5,687 bases of DNA from Flavobacterium sp. (GTDB taxonomy: Bacteria > Bacteroidota > Bacteroidia > Flavobacteriales > Flavobacteriaceae). The position numbers were made by a program, and so were the translations under genes. The notes under the pieces are model-generated. The model was given only the letters and a program-made list of their open reading frames with translations. It was not told the origin of the DNA and did no database searches. Position 1 is the stretch's first letter. Each line of letters starts with the position of its first letter. This document shows positions 1 through 5,687 of this stretch, one piece after another. Location of the stretch: assembly GCA_030682755.1 (NCBI GenBank), contig JAUXNR010000663.1, positions 1 to 5,687 of the forward strand, in the 5' to 3' direction.

Positions 1-33
1 ACATCATCAATAAACTTAACAGGAGAAATTACT

Positions 34-198
34 ATGTACCGCCAACATTACCTAGACGCCCTTGAAGTTGTATTAGCTTGGGATTTACCAGAGGAAGCAC
101 TTACTAACGCCATGAATCATCAAGTCAGGTTTATGTCTTGCATTCACACTGAAGATAATTGGGAGTTAAATTTGGAAGATTACGAATCTTTTCATTGA
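34..198 (+). CDS. small acidic hypothetical protein (54 aa)
   Basis: Complete 54-codon reading frame beginning MYRQHYLDALEVVLAWDLP and ending DYESFH. An AGGAG Shine-Dalgarno at 21-25 lies 8 nt before the ATG, which is good support for a real start. The N-terminal half looks like two short amphipathic helices (YLDALEVVLAWDL, PEEALTNAMNHQ). The C-terminal part is acidic (EDNWELNLEDYES). There is no signal peptide, membrane segment or recognisable catalytic motif. Small proteins of this size are common next to the replication genes of gammaproteobacterial islands, so a regulatory or accessory role in the same element as the primase is plausible, but this is inference. I do not recognise a named family. 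The region upstream lies outside the window, so its promoter and any operon partner cannot be judged. Confidence 0.72.
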   Translation: MYRQHYLDALEVVLAWDLPEEALTNAMNHQVRFMSCIHTEDNWELNLEDYESFH

Positions 199-210
199 GG
201 CAGATTAGGT

Positions 211-312
211 GGGGGAAATCTGAAAAGCTGGAATTCTGAAAAGCTGCCGGTAGTATGTCGGCATTGAAGCTAGATATCAAAAGTCAGGATTTCAGGTTCG
301 CAGGTTTCTCCC
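211..312. repeat. imperfect palindromic repeat, copy A
   Basis: The two arms 211-239 and 284-312 are inverted copies matching at 22 of 29 positions, separated by 44 nt. The left arm also contains a 16-bp tandem duplication (216-231 and 232-247, 14/16 identical), each unit carrying CTGAAAAGCTG. The central part holds GGCATTGA (260-267). The same landmarks in the same order and orientation recur at 2888-2967, on the other side of the minus-strand operon. It starts 12 nt after the stop codon of the small gene. It could be a MITE/REP-like dispersed repeat, a recombination site, or a structured intergenic element. I do not recognise a published family. Confidence 0.6.
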
Positions 313-414
313 TTTAATCGTCTTCTAGCATTATTTCAGTATGGGTGATTGGGAGTCGAAATAGAAGCCATATATTCGAGCCTTGAATGATTCACCAAAT
401 CTAACAAAAACTGA
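313..414. other. non-coding stretch with no recognised feature
   Basis: Between palindromic repeat A and the open segment at 415 all three plus-strand frames are interrupted by stops. I see no convincing promoter, terminator or RNA element here. Confidence 0.4.
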
Positions 415-534
415 GAACTGGATTGTCAAGCTCATTATCGCAAAGAGGGCGCCCAAGAAGTTGAAACTGCGCTGTGTAAAGGTGATTATGGTGCTATAAA
501 TGGCAGAATCGACTCAATGCGGCGGTGGAGTTGA
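415..534 (+). pseudogene. possible 3' remnant of a gene (39 codons, no start)
   Basis: The frame opens right after a TGA at 412-414 and runs 39 codons to a TGA at 532-534. It encodes a segment with protein-like composition (HYRKEGAQEVETALCKGDYG ... INGRIDSMRRWS). There is no ATG or GTG start with a ribosome binding site near its 5' end, and no continuation in another frame upstream that looks coding. The stop sits 1 nt from the convergent end of the SEC-C/HNH gene. One reading is the C-terminal tail of an older gene whose front was lost when the neighbouring cassette or repeat arrived. A 39-codon open frame can also occur by chance. Confidence 0.25.
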
Positions 535-535
535 T

Positions 536-1429
536 TTAAAAATTAGTAGGTATTTTAGCATTTTGGTCACCTTGTGAAATCCAAATATCCTTCCCCTGCC
601 AGTTCGGGAAAGCAGCTTGGATGACATAAACTTCGTCTTCTTTGAAAAACAATAGGCTTTTGGGCCTATAGGTGTAATTGACTGCCAACTGGCGAAAAAC
701 TTCATCGTTTCCAGAAATTATCAAAGTAAGACTTAGCCCTCCTAAGGAAATAGTAACACCAGAAACTAAATCTCCATCTGTGAGAATTACTACCGAAGTT
801 GCGTTTTCGGTTACAAAAGAACTTGTCATTGACGTTGGAAAATAAAGCCCCAATGGCTGGCTTAAGTCATATTCGAAAAGTTTAAGCGTGTATGTTGGTA
901 ATTTAAAATGCTCTGGAGTAATATTGGTTAGTTTTGCATAATAGGTCATCAGCAAGGTTTTCAGCATCCATCGCTCTATGTCAATTCCATTGAAGAAGTA
1001 TAACTTTTGACTTGGAGCATTCGTCAAAAGTGAGTTGTGTATTGACACGAAAGCATTGAAAAATCTAGCGGCCTCTGTATCAATAGGGGATAAAGCAGAA
1101 TTATGCCTTCGGCATAGTCGATTGGTTTTTAGAGAACTACTATCTAGCGAATGTTCACGAGAAAAACCAGATGAGGATAATATAATTTTCTTTTTCGTTA
1201 ATACTCGTAACACAGCTTTCGAAACAATATGGTCACCAGAAATTTTGGTGCAGCAATTCGAAGTCCAGCTCAGAATACATTTTTTATTTGAATATGAGGA
1301 TTTAGGTATTGGTGGATTAAGTAATTTTGGATTGAGTGTAATTTGTCCAGCTTTTAAACAACAGTTCCCAAATTGACGGCCACTGCCGCATCCGCATGGA
1401 TCTTCTGGTGGGTAGACTAAGGTATACAT
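536..1429 (-). CDS. SEC-C zinc-finger protein with HNH-like nuclease core
   Basis: 297 aa. The N-terminus carries a SEC-C type metal-binding motif, PCGCGSGRQFGNCC (residues 11-24, Cys12, Cys14, Cys23, Cys24). Residues 51-117 look like a treble-clef HNH endonuclease variant: Cys51 and Cys59/Cys60, then SGDHIVSKAVL (Asp66-His67), Asn103, and LCRRHNSALS (Cys106, His109, Asn110). The C-terminal 170 residues are unassigned. The fold suggests metal-dependent DNA or RNA cleavage, with SEC-C a docking or nucleic-acid-binding module; the activity is inferred. The ATG at 1429 is preceded directly by an in-frame TAA, so it cannot start earlier. No clear Shine-Dalgarno is present, which suggests translational coupling to the peptidase gene ending 36 nt upstream. 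No terminator is evident after its stop. An association with phage defence is plausible from this domain pairing but not proven. Confidence 0.8.
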   Translation of the reverse strand: MYTLVYPPEDPCGCGSGRQFGNCCLKAGQITLNPKLLNPPIPKSSYSNKKCILSWTSNCCTKISGDHIVSKAVLRVLTKKKIILSSSGFSREHSLDSSSLKTNRLCRRHNSALSPIDTEAARFFNAFVSIHNSLLTNAPSQKLYFFNGIDIERWMLKTLLMTYYAKLTNITPEHFKLPTYTLKLFEYDLSQPLGLYFPTSMTSSFVTENATSVVILTDGDLVSGVTISLGGLSLTLIISGNDEVFRQLAVNYTYRPKSLLFFKEDEVYVIQAAFPNWQGKDIWISQGDQNAKIPTNF

Positions 1430-1465
1430 TTAGTGAGTAAGCTCATTTCATAAATTTCAAAAATC

Positions 1466-2584
1466 TCACTCATTTTGAAAAATGCTACTTGTAACTCGCA
1501 CATTTTCCCTTGAATTACACATCTCATTTATTAACTTTTGCTGCCTAAAATAAATATCATTACATAGGTTTATATGCATATCATTTGATAAATTTTTTAT
1601 ATTAAAAAAATCTGATTGATTAGTAATAGATGCAGTTACGGCTATAACATACATAAAAGTATTATTTTTCAGCAATCTAGACGCATTTTCTTTTTCCTCA
1701 TCTGATAATTTTGTGAATGCTGCTGCACAAATACTATTCAATAATAAAGATAACCGAACGTAATTTGGCGGATGTCTCAAGTCATTGAGTTGTATTTTAT
1801 TGTTTACCCATGCACTTTCGGGAAACGATAAAAGCAATCCTGAAGCGATTGCAACCCATTGAGAGATAGTAAATTCATTTTTAAAAATGTGGTCGTAGAT
1901 TGGCTCAAATTCTGGAACATCAGTTAGACTTTCCAGATAGACTTTAGATCTTTCTTGCAAGATTCTCATCAAATTTAGCGTTGCTTGGCGATCTGCTTCT
2001 GCTTCTAATGCTTGCAAGGAAAGTTTGGCATTTTTTAGTACTGCTTCATCCTTAGAATTCATAAGTTCATCATTAAATTTAAATAGATAATCGAAATGAC
2101 CATTTAGTACATGTGCAAGTTCGTGTTGGAAGACTAAGACTGCCATGCTAAAGGCCAATTGTTCGGCTAATATTTGTTTTAGTAAATTTTTTGACATTCT
2201 AAAGTCAATACCTAGGTCTATTAGATTAGGTTGAAGCGATTGAATTTTTTCAACAGGTTCGTCAGTGGACGGTGCAAATCCTGGTAGATGGAAATTAGGT
2301 AGGCTAAATATTCTGTGAGCTAAAAAGTGTAGGCTAGCTATATATTGCAAGTTGATTTGAATTTTGAAATTCCCATCTAATTTTTTTTCACAATTAGCCG
2401 GTTTACGAAAATCTAGACTATCCTTCCATTCGACTTCAACAGCACATTCATTACGTAGTTGCTGATCAAAACTTAAAATAAATAGCTTAGTTTCGACAGG
2501 GTAATCAGAATGAATTTTAAATTTCGCTACGAATTCACGATTGACTGTCTCAACAGAAGGTAAATTATCTAAAGAAAAGTCCAT
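1466..2584 (-). CDS. putative gluzincin zinc metalloprotease (HExxH / ExxAD)
   Basis: 372 aa. The catalytic signature is HELAHVLNGH, with zinc ligands His154 and His158 and general base Glu155. It is followed 36 residues later by EAEAD (Glu194 as likely third ligand, Asp198), the HExxH...ExxAD arrangement of M48-like gluzincins. The phage-exclusion peptidase Lit (U49) also carries HExxH and is a possible distant relative; this was not tested. There is no signal peptide and no clear transmembrane helix, so a cytoplasmic protein is expected, unlike typical membrane M48 enzymes. The N-terminal ~140 and C-terminal ~170 residues are unassigned. It is the first gene of the operon with the SEC-C/HNH gene (36-nt gap). 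The start at 2584 is the first ATG after an in-frame TAA. The nearest Shine-Dalgarno (AAGGA, complement of 2600-2604) is 15 nt away, unusually far, so translation may be weak. The upstream region is AT-rich, and no convincing minus-strand promoter could be fixed. Confidence 0.78.
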   Translation of the reverse strand: MDFSLDNLPSVETVNREFVAKFKIHSDYPVETKLFILSFDQQLRNECAVEVEWKDSLDFRKPANCEKKLDGNFKIQINLQYIASLHFLAHRIFSLPNFHLPGFAPSTDEPVEKIQSLQPNLIDLGIDFRMSKNLLKQILAEQLAFSMAVLVFQHELAHVLNGHFDYLFKFNDELMNSKDEAVLKNAKLSLQALEAEADRQATLNLMRILQERSKVYLESLTDVPEFEPIYDHIFKNEFTISQWVAIASGLLLSFPESAWVNNKIQLNDLRHPPNYVRLSLLLNSICAAAFTKLSDEEKENASRLLKNNTFMYVIAVTASITNQSDFFNIKNLSNDMHINLCNDIYFRQQKLINEMCNSRENVRVTSSIFQNE

Positions 2585-2887
2585 AATAAATTTATTTTAT
2601 CCTTAGATAGATTTTGATCGTATAACCCGTTTATGTAACACGGGGGTCTATAAATACATTTTCATAGAACAGTAACAGGCTATATAGAAGTAATCAATAA
2701 AATGGCATTATGAACGTTGAATAACATTGCAGTTAAAGTTACTAATGCATGGAAAAGTACTTGTTTGCGTACTGGGTTGACTCCCCCCAATCAGGCTCGA
2801 ACGAACTGCTCTAAATGGCTATAATTGGCCAGTTTTTTCAGCTAAATTTTTATCGCACAGTTCTCAATGACTGCTTTTGAATTATTT
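2585..2887. other. AT-rich divergent intergenic region
   Basis: This stretch must contain the promoter of the minus-strand peptidase/nuclease operon, but no -35/-10 pair stands out. A short stem TGGC/GCCA (2816-2819 with 2828-2831) followed by six T (2833-2838) could be a weak plus-strand terminator, but four base pairs is too little to rely on. A 21-codon open frame at 2749-2814 lacks a ribosome binding site. Nothing else recognisable was seen. Confidence 0.4.
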
Positions 2888-2967
2888 CTGAAAACCTGAA
2901 AAGCTGAGTAATTGTAGTGTGGCATTGATGTGAGACTTCAGAATTTCAGATTTTCAGGTTTCCCCCC
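2888..2967. repeat. imperfect palindromic repeat, copy B
   Basis: The inverted arms CTGAAAACCTGAAAAGCTGA (2888-2907) and 2938-2957 pair at 17 of 20 positions around a 30-nt centre. It shares with copy A the CTGAAAAGCTG core (2896-2906), the central GGCATTGA (2921-2928) and the right end TCAGnATTTCAGnTT..CAGGTTTCnCCC (24/29 identical to copy A). It lacks the outer left arm and is 7 nt shorter between centre and right arm. Both copies have the same orientation, about 2.66 kb apart, and they bracket the peptidase + SEC-C/HNH operon. Confidence 0.6.
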
Positions 2968-3027
2968 TCGTGCATTTTTTTTGTCGGTTCGGTAATGCCA
3001 ATTTGTTTTCATCTGTGCTTTTGATAT

Positions 3028-3056
3028 TTGCAAAGCCAGACCAATGCTTATATACT
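3028..3056 (+). promoter_or_regulatory. sigma70-like promoter for the primase leader
   Basis: TTGCAA (-35, 4/6 to consensus) and TATACT (-10, 5/6) are separated by an ideal 17 nt. Initiation near 3063 would give a leader of about 330 nt before the primase ATG. It is the best promoter-like pair I found upstream of the primase gene, though promoters predicted by eye are often wrong. Confidence 0.45.
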
Positions 3057-3102
3057 AGTCACCAAGATGCTCTAATGTAGTTTGGTATAGTTGCCCATCA
3101 CC

Positions 3103-3366
3103 CTGACTGCGGACATCTTCAAATGGGACGGTACGACGTGCGATAGCGTTGCTTACCGGAAGTTAGAGGTACGCTGAGGTGCAGTAACCTATCGCGGCAC
3201 AGTCAGAGTCGATAATGAGCGAGACGCCACCGGAGTCGCATGCGGTGGAAACAAACATTATCAGAGCGAATCACGAAAACCTCTTAGATTGAGGTACTGC
3301 GGACGGAAGGCTTATAGGCTAATTGTTCGCACCTGCACGCCCCCTATCCTACATTTGAAAGCGAAC
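3103..3366 (+). ncRNA. candidate structured leader RNA upstream of primase gene
   Basis: A roughly 260-nt segment at about 51% GC, well above its AT-rich flanks, is full of complementary pairs. CTGACTG 3103-3109 pairs with CAGTCAG 3200-3206. Nested within it, GCGATAG 3140-3146 pairs with CTATCGC 3189-3195 and continues through GTTGCT 3148-3153 / AGTAAC 3183-3188 and ACC/GGT. Next come GATAATG 3211-3217 / CATTATC 3256-3262, enclosing CCACCG 3227-3232 / CGGTGG 3243-3248. Then ACCTC 3279-3283 / GAGGT 3291-3295 and GTTCGC 3325-3330 / GCGAAC 3361-3366. No full-length gene fits here. It matches no tRNA, tmRNA, group I core or group II domain V that I can recognise. Possible roles are a cis-regulatory leader of the primase, a separate small RNA, or a structured replication origin. 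No reverse transcriptase is in the window to support a retron. Confidence 0.5.
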
Positions 3367-3390
3367 GTATTCCATTTTTTTAGGAAAACG
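3366..3390 (+). promoter_or_regulatory. hairpin sequestering the primase ribosome binding site
   Basis: CGTATTCC (3366-3373) can pair with GGAAAACG (3383-3390) at 7 of 8 positions around a loop of seven T flanked by A (3374-3382). The 3' strand contains GGA of the AGGA Shine-Dalgarno (3382-3385), which lies 7 nt before the ATG. When formed, the hairpin would hide the site from the ribosome. The GTTCGC/GCGAAC stem just upstream shares base 3366 with it, so the two helices compete at their junction. Translational control of the primase is the inferred role. Confidence 0.45.
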
Positions 3391-3392
3391 TT

Positions 3393-5675
3393 ATGAATAT
3401 TATTAATAAAGTAACATCTGGGTTAACACCGCCCAAAGATTTAAAAGCACCCTCTCCAAAACCCACAGCACCTGCATTAACAGCGCCATCCTCTTTTGTT
3501 GATTCACAAAAGACCATTGCTGCATCTTCAAGCACTGAAAAACAGACTCAAGCAAAAGCATTGCTAGAGGCTCTCTGGCGCTCTAATACAGAAGTACACC
3601 AAATTGGATATCTCAACAAAGCAACCAAAAAATTCAAAAACACTCCAGTTAAAGATATAAACGATGCAGTTAGTAATGCATTCGCGAAGTCAGATGCTGG
3701 CTTTGAGTCTTATTTCGCCATTGCTGAATATATAACCCCAAATAGTCGAATAGCAGCAAATGTATCTGGTGCTTATGGTTACTGGGCGGATTTTGATGTC
3801 AGTGCAGAAAAAGCAATTGCCGGCAAGGGTTATAAAACCATCGAAGAGGCCAAAGCCAAAGTGATGCAGTTCTGTGAAGGTGCCGGAATCCCAGAGCCTA
3901 CCCATTTTGTTAACAGTGGCGGTGGCTTTCATGTTTACTGGGTAACAGACAGTTTTATTGATCGTGATACATGGCAAAAATTTGCAAAAATGTTAAAAGC
4001 ACTAACAAAGTCTCTTAAATGCTTAGCTGACGATACACGCACCGCCGACATTACAAGCGTATTGCGCGTTCCTGGTACACTCAATCACAAATATGACCCA
4101 CCAAGACTAGTGGAACTAACGCATGCCTCTGATAAGTTTATTGAGCTAGATACAATGCTTAATGGTATAGCCCGTGCTCATGAGCGTTTTTGTGAAGCTG
4201 AAGTTACTACGGTTAAACCAAGCAATATTGAGCATTTGAATGTTGGCACAGCAAAAGCTGAGATACATGAAACTCCCCAAAATATCGATAATGTTAAATC
4301 AGCACTTGCTGTCATTAACCCAGACTGTGAGCGTGAAAAGTGGTTTAAAACATGCTGTGCAATTCGGTCACTTAATTGGGCTTGTAGTGAAGATCTGGCA
4401 CGTGCATGGAGTAAAGGTGAATACTGGTCAGGGACTAATCAAACGGCGACTAAATATGACGCTCAAGCATTCAACACATTGTGGCAATCAATAAAGTCTG
4501 ATGCGGGCATAAGCATCGGCACTTTGATGCATTATGCAAAACAAGATGGATGGGTTGATGCTAGTAGCTTTTATTCTGATGATAAATTTGATATCTGTGA
4601 AACCATAGTGATTGAACCTGAGCAACAATCACAAAAACAATCTGTAGTGACCGCTAATCCACTTGATAAATTTTCACTTCGCGGCAGGTCAGCAGAGCTT
4701 GAAAAAAATGCATTGGCAGAGGTCTTTGTTCTTGGTCAACTTGCATTAATGGGGGAAATTACGGTATTTTTTGCAGCGCCTAATACAGGGAAAACGGTAA
4801 TATCCTTACGATTACTAGTAAATGCCATCAAGGAAGGTCATATAGATCCAAACAAGGTTTACTACTTAAACATGGACGATTCTGGTAGTGGTGTAATTAT
4901 GAAAAACCGTATTGCTGAAGAATATAACTTTCATATGTTAACAGAAGGCTTTGAAGGTTTTAGTGCTATAGAATTTCTTAACATTGTGCGCGGTATGATT
5001 GAAAATAATCAAGCTCATGGTGTCATAATAATTTTGGATACACTAAAAAAATTCACTGACGTGATGGATAACACCAAATCAAGCATATTCACTGGGGTCA
5101 TGAGAGCATTTGCAATGAATGGCGGCACTGTGATTGCCTTAGCACATACAAACAAGAATGCTGGTAAGGATGGTAAACCCATATATGGTGGCGTTAGCTC
5201 AATTATGAACGATATTGATTGTGCATATACTATCGCACAAGTTACTGCTGATAATGGTGAAAAAATTGTTGAATTTAACAATACAAAAAGACGTGGAAAT
5301 GTAGTGCAAAATGCAGCTTACAGCTATAGCATCGGCAATAATATCCCATACGATGAACTTTTATTATCAGTACAATTAGTTGATGAAACGCAGTTAGGTG
5401 CACTGAAGAATGCTGAAGAAATTAAGTCTGATGCTGAAGTTATTCAAGTCGCGTTAGTCTGTATCAACGAAGGTCTCAATACCAAGATGAAACTTGCCTT
5501 TGCTATCGCTGAGCGTGCGGGTATTAGTAAAGGTAATGCCATTAAACTAATCGATAAATACACAGGTAATGATGCTATGACTCACATATGTGTAGCGCGT
5601 CAACTATCTTGTCCAGTTCAGCGACAATTATCTTGTCTAGTTGACGCTGAGATTTTTACTACTGTTTTTGCATAG
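3393..5675 (+). CDS. replication primase-helicase: AEP primase, PriCT-2, RecA-like ATPase
   Basis: 760 aa, the likely replication protein of the element. Residues 10-50 are Pro/Ala/Ser-rich and probably disordered. An archaeo-eukaryotic primase (AEP/PrimPol-like) domain follows, with the metal-binding DFD motif (133-135), SGGGFHVYW (175-183, His180) and RVPGTLNHK (225-233). Residues ~298-387 match PriCT-2, ending HYAKQDGW. Residues ~430-620 form a RecA-like (AAA_25/RepA-type) ATPase with Walker A AAPNTGKT (461-468, Lys467; the usual leading Gly is Ala), Walker B VIIILD (Asp549) and LAHTNKN near 583-589. Residues ~675-727 look like a small helical DNA-binding region. The last ~30 residues (from MTHICVARQ) contain the peptide repeat RQLSCPV/RQLSCLV, encoded by a DNA repeat, and look non-native. 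The start is supported by AGGA at 3382-3385. Expected role: primer synthesis and unwinding at the element's origin, as in plasmid or satellite replicons. Confidence 0.9.
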   Translation: MNIINKVTSGLTPPKDLKAPSPKPTAPALTAPSSFVDSQKTIAASSSTEKQTQAKALLEALWRSNTEVHQIGYLNKATKKFKNTPVKDINDAVSNAFAKSDAGFESYFAIAEYITPNSRIAANVSGAYGYWADFDVSAEKAIAGKGYKTIEEAKAKVMQFCEGAGIPEPTHFVNSGGGFHVYWVTDSFIDRDTWQKFAKMLKALTKSLKCLADDTRTADITSVLRVPGTLNHKYDPPRLVELTHASDKFIELDTMLNGIARAHERFCEAEVTTVKPSNIEHLNVGTAKAEIHETPQNIDNVKSALAVINPDCEREKWFKTCCAIRSLNWACSEDLARAWSKGEYWSGTNQTATKYDAQAFNTLWQSIKSDAGISIGTLMHYAKQDGWVDASSFYSDDKFDICETIVIEPEQQSQKQSVVTANPLDKFSLRGRSAELEKNALAEVFVLGQLALMGEITVFFAAPNTGKTVISLRLLVNAIKEGHIDPNKVYYLNMDDSGSGVIMKNRIAEEYNFHMLTEGFEGFSAIEFLNIVRGMIENNQAHGVIIILDTLKKFTDVMDNTKSSIFTGVMRAFAMNGGTVIALAHTNKNAGKDGKPIYGGVSSIMNDIDCAYTIAQVTADNGEKIVEFNNTKRRGNVVQNAAYSYSIGNNIPYDELLLSVQLVDETQLGALKNAEEIKSDAEVIQVALVCINEGLNTKMKLAFAIAERAGISKGNAIKLIDKYTGNDAMTHICVARQLSCPVQRQLSCLVDAEIFTTVFA
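5583..5647. repeat. nested palindrome and tandem repeat at the primase 3' end
   Basis: GCGTCAACTA (5597-5606) and TAGTTGACGC (5638-5647) are a perfect 10-bp inverted pair. Inside them TTGTC (5609-5613) pairs with GACAA (5623-5627). The same stretch is also a 24-nt-period tandem repeat (5601-5623 and 5625-5647, 17/23 identical and 16/18 over the first part), each unit with TATCTTGTC. A 10-bp palindrome CACATATGTG (5583-5592) sits just before. All of this is inside the last codons of the primase gene. T-runs at 5653-5657 and 5665-5669 follow. It could be iterons/origin, an attachment or recombination site, an inserted small repeat, or a poor terminator. Confidence 0.55.
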
Positions 5676-5687
5676 ATGATTTTCTTC

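Noticed and set aside
211..312. Integron attC site or CRISPR repeat
   Set aside because: There is no RYYYAAC/GTTRRRY pair in the right places, no regular spacer array and no integrase or cas gene. The two copies are 2.66 kb apart.
1035..1376. 113-codon plus-strand open frame
   Set aside because: It lies wholly inside the SEC-C/HNH gene on the other strand, which has clear motifs. This frame has no ribosome binding site or recognisable domain.
2772..2810. TTCGAGCC-like string on the minus strand resembling a tRNA T-loop and 3' end
   Set aside because: The bases on either side do not form a T-stem, and no acceptor or anticodon arm can be drawn, so it is not a tRNA or a clear tRNA-derived attachment site.
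412..2866. 9-bp inverted pair TGAGAACTG (412-420) and CAGTTCTCA (2858-2866) as cassette ends
   Set aside because: Nine bases matching in several kilobases is not improbable by chance, and the flanking bases do not extend the match or show a target duplication.
3138..3300. GTGCG near 3138 as a group II intron 5' end, or the leader as a retron RNA
   Set aside because: No domain V-like hairpin, no intron-encoded protein and no reverse transcriptase are in the window. The helix order does not match what I know of either class.
3690..3977. Minus-strand frame inside the primase gene
   Set aside because: It overlaps the best conserved primase motifs on the opposite strand and is a shadow of that gene. 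The same applies to 4240-4494 and 5015-5281.
5597..5657. Rho-independent terminator formed by GCGTCAACTA/TAGTTGACGC plus T-run
   Set aside because: The intervening loop is 31 nt, the T-run is offset from the stem, and the structure lies inside the coding frame. A repeat or protein-binding site is a better description.

Overview
The window looks like part of a chromosomal or plasmid-borne mobile element from a moderately AT-rich gammaproteobacterium. A marine or aquatic lineage of the Shewanella/Vibrio type is my best guess from base composition and protein style, but no gene here fixes the taxon. No integrase, transposase, rRNA or tRNA gene is visible, so the ends of the element lie outside the window or are unrecognised.

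Layout. (1) Positions 34-198 hold a small plus-strand gene with a strong ribosome binding site, of the kind found near the replication genes of small islands. (2) Positions 211-312 hold an imperfect palindromic repeat (copy A). A 120-nt open segment (415-534) follows that may be the tail of a broken gene. (3) Positions 536-2584 carry a minus-strand two-gene operon. It encodes an HExxH/ExxAD zinc metalloprotease-like protein, transcribed first, and a SEC-C zinc-finger protein with an HNH-like nuclease core. The pair resembles an accessory cassette, plausibly anti-phage defence. (4) A second, shorter copy of the palindromic repeat (copy B, 2888-2967) lies on the other side of the operon in the same orientation. 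(5) Positions 3028-3392 hold a sigma70-like promoter and a GC-rich, stem-rich leader of about 330 nt. It ends in a hairpin that would bury the Shine-Dalgarno sequence of the next gene. (6) Positions 3393-5675 encode a 760-residue replication protein with an archaeo-eukaryotic-type primase domain, a PriCT-2 domain and a RecA-like ATPase domain. Its last ~30 codons run through a nested tandem/inverted repeat and look unlike the rest of the protein.

How it may fit together. The primase-helicase would initiate or prime replication of the element. Its long structured leader suggests post-transcriptional control of copy number or induction, or an origin-like role. The peptidase/nuclease operon faces the other way and is bracketed by two related palindromes, as expected of cargo inserted between the small gene and the replication gene. 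The items most worth following are the structured leader, the repeat-bracketed peptidase + SEC-C/HNH pair, and the repeat-derived end of the primase.
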